A stretch of DNA of 33,437 bases, taken from contig DHNM01000028.1 in the NCBI GenBank assembly GCA_002409525.1, positions 1 to 33,437 on the forward strand, given 5' to 3'. The notes under the pieces were generated by a model, which did not search any database, was not told the DNA's origin, and saw only the letters and a program-made list of their open reading frames with translations. The DNA is from Eubacterium sp. UBA5416. GTDB taxonomy: Bacteria > Bacillota > Clostridia > Lachnospirales > Lachnospiraceae. The position numbers and the translations under genes were made by a program. Shown here piece by piece: positions 30,619 through 33,437 of the stretch (its first letter is position 1; the number at the start of each line of letters is the position of its first letter).

Positions 30619-32311
30619 GAGAAATGTATCGATATCAGAAATCTTCATCGCCATGGTTATGACGATCGTGATTATCACATCCATTGCGGCTGCTATGATC
30701 TTCGTACAGATTTATAAGAACTCTATGGAACAGAGTGCTGTAACAAGTGGTACGCAGATCAGCGGACAGGTACTGAACACAGTAGAAAACTATACGAATG
30801 AAATGCAAAATGTCATGGGACAGATTGTGCTGCATATGAAGAAGGGTTCTCCGGAAGATCTTTCATTTATCCAGAATATGGTTGAGATGCGTTCGGATAT
30901 CGTTTCGGTCACTACTTATGACAGTGAGAAAAATCTGATCGACTGCTGGAATACCGGACAGGAGCTCAAAGAAAAAAGCGCTGATCACGCGGTCTATACA
31001 GACGAAAGCCCGGGGGACGGACATCTAAGTATCTCAAAGCCTCATGTGGAGTCCCTGTTTGTGGAATACTATCCGTGGGTTGTTACACTCTGTCAGAAGA
31101 TCCCAGGCCCAGATGGAAACGAGATTTCGGTCAATATGGATATTCGCTTTTCTGATATCGCAAATTATATTGATAATGTGGGAATCGGCCTGCACGGATA
31201 TGTATATATTGCCGATCTCGATGGGAATCTGATCTATCATCCGCAGCAGCAGTTAATATATTCCGGACTTAAGAAAGAAAAGGGAACAAAATTTAAAGAG
31301 GGAACACATATCGAATCCGATGCGATCTACACCGTACATAATCTGAAAAACTGCGACTGGAAGATCGTAGGCGTTTGCTTTGTGGATGAGATGATTACAG
31401 CGAAGGTAAAAAACGCAGTGAAAAATCTCCTTGTGATGTTATGCGGAATCCTCGTAGCAGTTTTCCTTCTGGGGCTGGCGTTTTCAGAGCTTTTTTCGGC
31501 ACCGGTCAAAAGGCTTGTGCATGCGATGCGTGGATTTGAAAAAAACACCGAGAACTTCGTCTTTACTCCGGTACAGGGAACGACAGAAATTACAACCTTG
31601 TCAAAATCGTTCGGACATCTGGTGGTTCGCATACAGAAATTAATGGAGCAGGTGAGAAAAGAGGAAATCAGTCTCCGCAAAACAGAACTGAAGGCACTTC
31701 AGGCGCAGATCAATCCGCATTTCCTCTATAATACTCTGGATGCGATTGCATGGATGTGCGAGGACGGGCGAAGTGAAGAGGCGGAGGAGATGGTAAACGC
31801 TCTCGCACGACTTTTTCGAATCAGCATCAGTAAAGGGCACGAACTGATTCCGGTCGCGAAAGAAGTTGAACATGCTAAGAGTTACCTGAAAATCGAGAAT
31901 TTCCGCTATAAAAACCAATTCACTTATTCTTTCGACGTACAGGAGGAATGTCTCAGCTATTTCTGTAACAAGATTACCCTTCAGCCCATTATTGAAAATG
32001 CAATTTATCACGGGGTCAATCAGATGGTCGACGAAGGTGAGATACAGATCCGTATCTTCATGGATCAGCAGGATATTGTCTTTCAGATTGAGGATAATGG
32101 GATTGGTATGACCGAAGAACAATGCAGTGAAATCCTGCATCATGAGTCGAGCGACAGGGTGGGAATTGGAATAAAAAATGTAAATGACCGGATAAAAATT
32201 TACTTTGGTGATGCTTATGGTCTTTCTATTATGAGCGAACTCGACGAGGGAACCTGCGTCACTATCCGTATACCAAAGGTCGAGGAGGATAATGATTATG
32301 GGAAAAAGTAA
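30599..32311 (+). CDS. YesM-type sensor histidine kinase, second cassette
   Basis: A 570-residue membrane kinase paralogous to that at 5860. Membrane segment at ~18-40, extracellular Cache-like region (VYIADLDGNLIYHPQQQLIYSG is shared almost word for word with the paralogue's YHPQQQLIYSG), second segment ~275-300, HAMP-like linker, then the kinase core with His374 in INPHFLYNTLD, N box NAIYHG and DNGIGM. AGGAGG sits just before ATG 30599; the longer open frame from 30455 overlaps the regulator and is not coding. The binding-protein gene starts inside its end. The conserved YHPQQQ motif in two otherwise diverged sensor regions suggests a shared structural element. Confidence 0.92.
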   Translation: MKNRENKRNVSISEIFIAMVMTIVIITSIAAAMIFVQIYKNSMEQSAVTSGTQISGQVLNTVENYTNEMQNVMGQIVLHMKKGSPEDLSFIQNMVEMRSDIVSVTTYDSEKNLIDCWNTGQELKEKSADHAVYTDESPGDGHLSISKPHVESLFVEYYPWVVTLCQKIPGPDGNEISVNMDIRFSDIANYIDNVGIGLHGYVYIADLDGNLIYHPQQQLIYSGLKKEKGTKFKEGTHIESDAIYTVHNLKNCDWKIVGVCFVDEMITAKVKNAVKNLLVMLCGILVAVFLLGLAFSELFSAPVKRLVHAMRGFEKNTENFVFTPVQGTTEITTLSKSFGHLVVRIQKLMEQVRKEEISLRKTELKALQAQINPHFLYNTLDAIAWMCEDGRSEEAEEMVNALARLFRISISKGHELIPVAKEVEHAKSYLKIENFRYKNQFTYSFDVQEECLSYFCNKITLQPIIENAIYHGVNQMVDEGEIQIRIFMDQQDIVFQIEDNGIGMTEEQCSEILHHESSDRVGIGIKNVNDRIKIYFGDAYGLSIMSELDEGTCVTIRIPKVEEDNDYGKK

Positions 32312-33329
32312 GAGAAAAATCATACTTTCGATCGGAGCCGGAGCAGCACTGCTTATCACTATCTTCGCTGTCACTTTTGGCGGAAATATGTGGTTCCCGG
32401 GAAATAAAGAGGAGAATGGGAACTCACTAGATAAGCATAAAGTTGTGTTTATCACAAAATCCACAGATTCCGCATTCTGGCAGTCTGCCTATGCAGGTGC
32501 AAATGCCGCAAGTGCAGAATATAATCTGGACCTGATTTGTGAGGGACCTGACAGTGAGGAAAAGTATGAGACGCAGAACCGGATGATCAATCAGGCAATC
32601 AAAGATAATGCAGATGCGATTATCCTGTCGGCAATTGATTTTGAGGCAAATGCAAAGGCAGTGGACCGCGCGGCCGGAAATGGAATCGAAATTGTGGTCG
32701 TTGACAGCCCTGTTGACAGTTCCAAAGTGAAATGCTATATCGGGACAGACAACTATGAGGCCGGATGCATGGCGGGGGAAGAAGCACTGGAGAATGAAGT
32801 CAAAAACCTGAAAATCGGAATCGTAAATTTTGATAAAAATACAGAGAATGGCCAGATGAGAGAGAGCGGATTCCGCGATACAGTGAAGAAGGATAAGCGG
32901 ACGGATATTGTATCATCCATCAATGTCAAATCGACAGTGCAAGATGCGAAACAGGGAACTATTCAGATGTTGAAAAGTTATCCTGAGATTAATGTTATTG
33001 TGACCTTCAATGAATGGACCAGTCTGGGAGTAGGGTATGGAGTCGAAAGCATGGAACGCAGCGATGATACACAGGTGATAGCTTTTGACAGCAATGTCAA
33101 GTCTGTGAGCATGCTCGAAAATGGTGATGTCGATGCGCTGATTGTCCAGAATCCCTATGCGATTGGATATATGGGCGTGGAAAGTGCTTATTCGTTAATC
33201 AATGGGCAGGAAGTAAAAGATAAGGAAATCGAGACCTCCAGTATTCTGGTGACCAGAGAAAATATGTATAATGAGAAAAGTCAGCGGGCCCTGTTCTCAT
33301 TTGGTAAAGAAGACAGTCTGAAATCGTAG
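32298..33329 (+). CDS. Membrane-anchored sugar-binding protein, second cassette
   Basis: A 343-residue extracytoplasmic protein of the RbsB-like fold, paralogous to the lipoprotein at 7585: ITKSTDSAFWQSAYAGANAASAEYN, ETQNRMINQAIKDNADAIILS and FNEWTSLGVGYGVESM correspond block by block. Unlike that protein it has no lipobox cysteine; residues ~7-27 form a hydrophobic N-terminal anchor after the basic KSKRK. ATG 32298 is preferred over 32292 because GGAGG lies nine rather than three bases upstream. It overlaps the kinase stop by 14 bases, so it is made together with the kinase and is best seen as the ligand-sensing part of a three-component system. The final ~108 bases of the window show no gene. 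Confidence 0.87.
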   Translation: MGKSKRKIILSIGAGAALLITIFAVTFGGNMWFPGNKEENGNSLDKHKVVFITKSTDSAFWQSAYAGANAASAEYNLDLICEGPDSEEKYETQNRMINQAIKDNADAIILSAIDFEANAKAVDRAAGNGIEIVVVDSPVDSSKVKCYIGTDNYEAGCMAGEEALENEVKNLKIGIVNFDKNTENGQMRESGFRDTVKKDKRTDIVSSINVKSTVQDAKQGTIQMLKSYPEINVIVTFNEWTSLGVGYGVESMERSDDTQVIAFDSNVKSVSMLENGDVDALIVQNPYAIGYMGVESAYSLINGQEVKDKEIETSSILVTRENMYNEKSQRALFSFGKEDSLKS

Positions 33330-33437
33330 ATCAAAAGACAGCTGCAAAACGGAACCGTAGAATAACGCAAAAAGTAAATAGTATAACGCATGTACTCTGT
33401 TTCGACTTCATGGTATTCTCTTTTTATACGAATTGAC
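33330..33437. other. Right-edge sequence, no gene seen
   Basis: AT-rich sequence after the second cassette without a recognisable reading frame or terminator. A TTGAC at the very end could be the -35 of a promoter that continues past the edge. This would fit a transporter operon starting just outside the window. Confidence 0.3.

Noticed and set aside
31640..32464. 274-codon minus-strand open frame
   Set aside because: It lies antisense to the second histidine kinase and binding protein, whose domains are unambiguous; no ribosome binding site or protein-like motifs.
1..33437. CRISPR array, tRNA or rRNA genes
   Set aside because: No regularly spaced repeats, cloverleaf-like segments or rRNA signatures were noticed in reading the sequence.

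Overview
The window looks like a chromosomal segment from an anaerobic, low-to-mid GC Firmicute of the Clostridia (Lachnospiraceae-like). This rests on the purine-rich ribosome binding sites, YesM/YesN-type two-component systems, a ChvE/GguAB-type sugar ABC transporter, Fe-S/flavin reductases of the old yellow enzyme family and an IS110-family transposase. The genus is an inference and was not tested. I saw no rRNA, tRNA, CRISPR array or recognisable riboswitch.

Region 1 (1-4210) is a patchwork. It opens with an IS110-family transposase cut by the window edge and a decayed IS110 fragment. One intact GntP-type permease follows, with a clear promoter. The rest is debris: a truncated, about 97% identical copy of the sugar-phosphate isomerase gene at 12975, joined head-to-head to the N-terminal fragment of a second PucR-type regulator, then a broken peptidase T gene. 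Region 2 (4280-12671) is a sugar sensing and uptake unit: an AraC-type response regulator, a YesM-type histidine kinase and a sugar-binding lipoprotein (a probable three-component sensor), followed by a ChvE-like binding protein, a double-ATPase protein and a permease, closed by a terminator.

Region 3 (12696-28144) is the catabolic core. It holds a TIM-barrel sugar-phosphate isomerase/epimerase with an AraC regulator, a large Fe-S/FAD oxidoreductase with a GltD-like module, a HypA-like protein that lacks its zinc loop, and HypB. Facing these is a PucR-type regulator. Then come two URO-D-type methyltransferase genes (the first broken), a CobW-like G3E GTPase and a His-rich small protein. A TetR regulator diverges from a 668-residue old yellow enzyme/Fe-S/FAD reductase; after a broken AAA-ATPase/PD-(D/E)XK gene comes a YqjM-like NADPH dehydrogenase. 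Metal chaperones, methyltransferases and reductases together suggest metal-dependent demethylation and/or reduction of a small, possibly sugar-linked or methoxylated, compound. The substrate cannot be read from sequence, and no corrinoid protein or its reductive activator lies in the window.

Region 4 (28154-33437) has an orphan gene with weak resemblance to a PLP-barrel fold, then a second complete response regulator / histidine kinase / sugar-binding protein cassette paralogous to the first. By analogy it probably controls a transporter beyond the right edge. The most notable points are the repeated three-component sensor cassettes, the HypA variant lacking its zinc site beside HypB and an unusual Fe-S flavoprotein, the CobW plus His-rich pair behind a methyltransferase, and the mosaic of duplicated and broken pieces of this same pathway at the left end.
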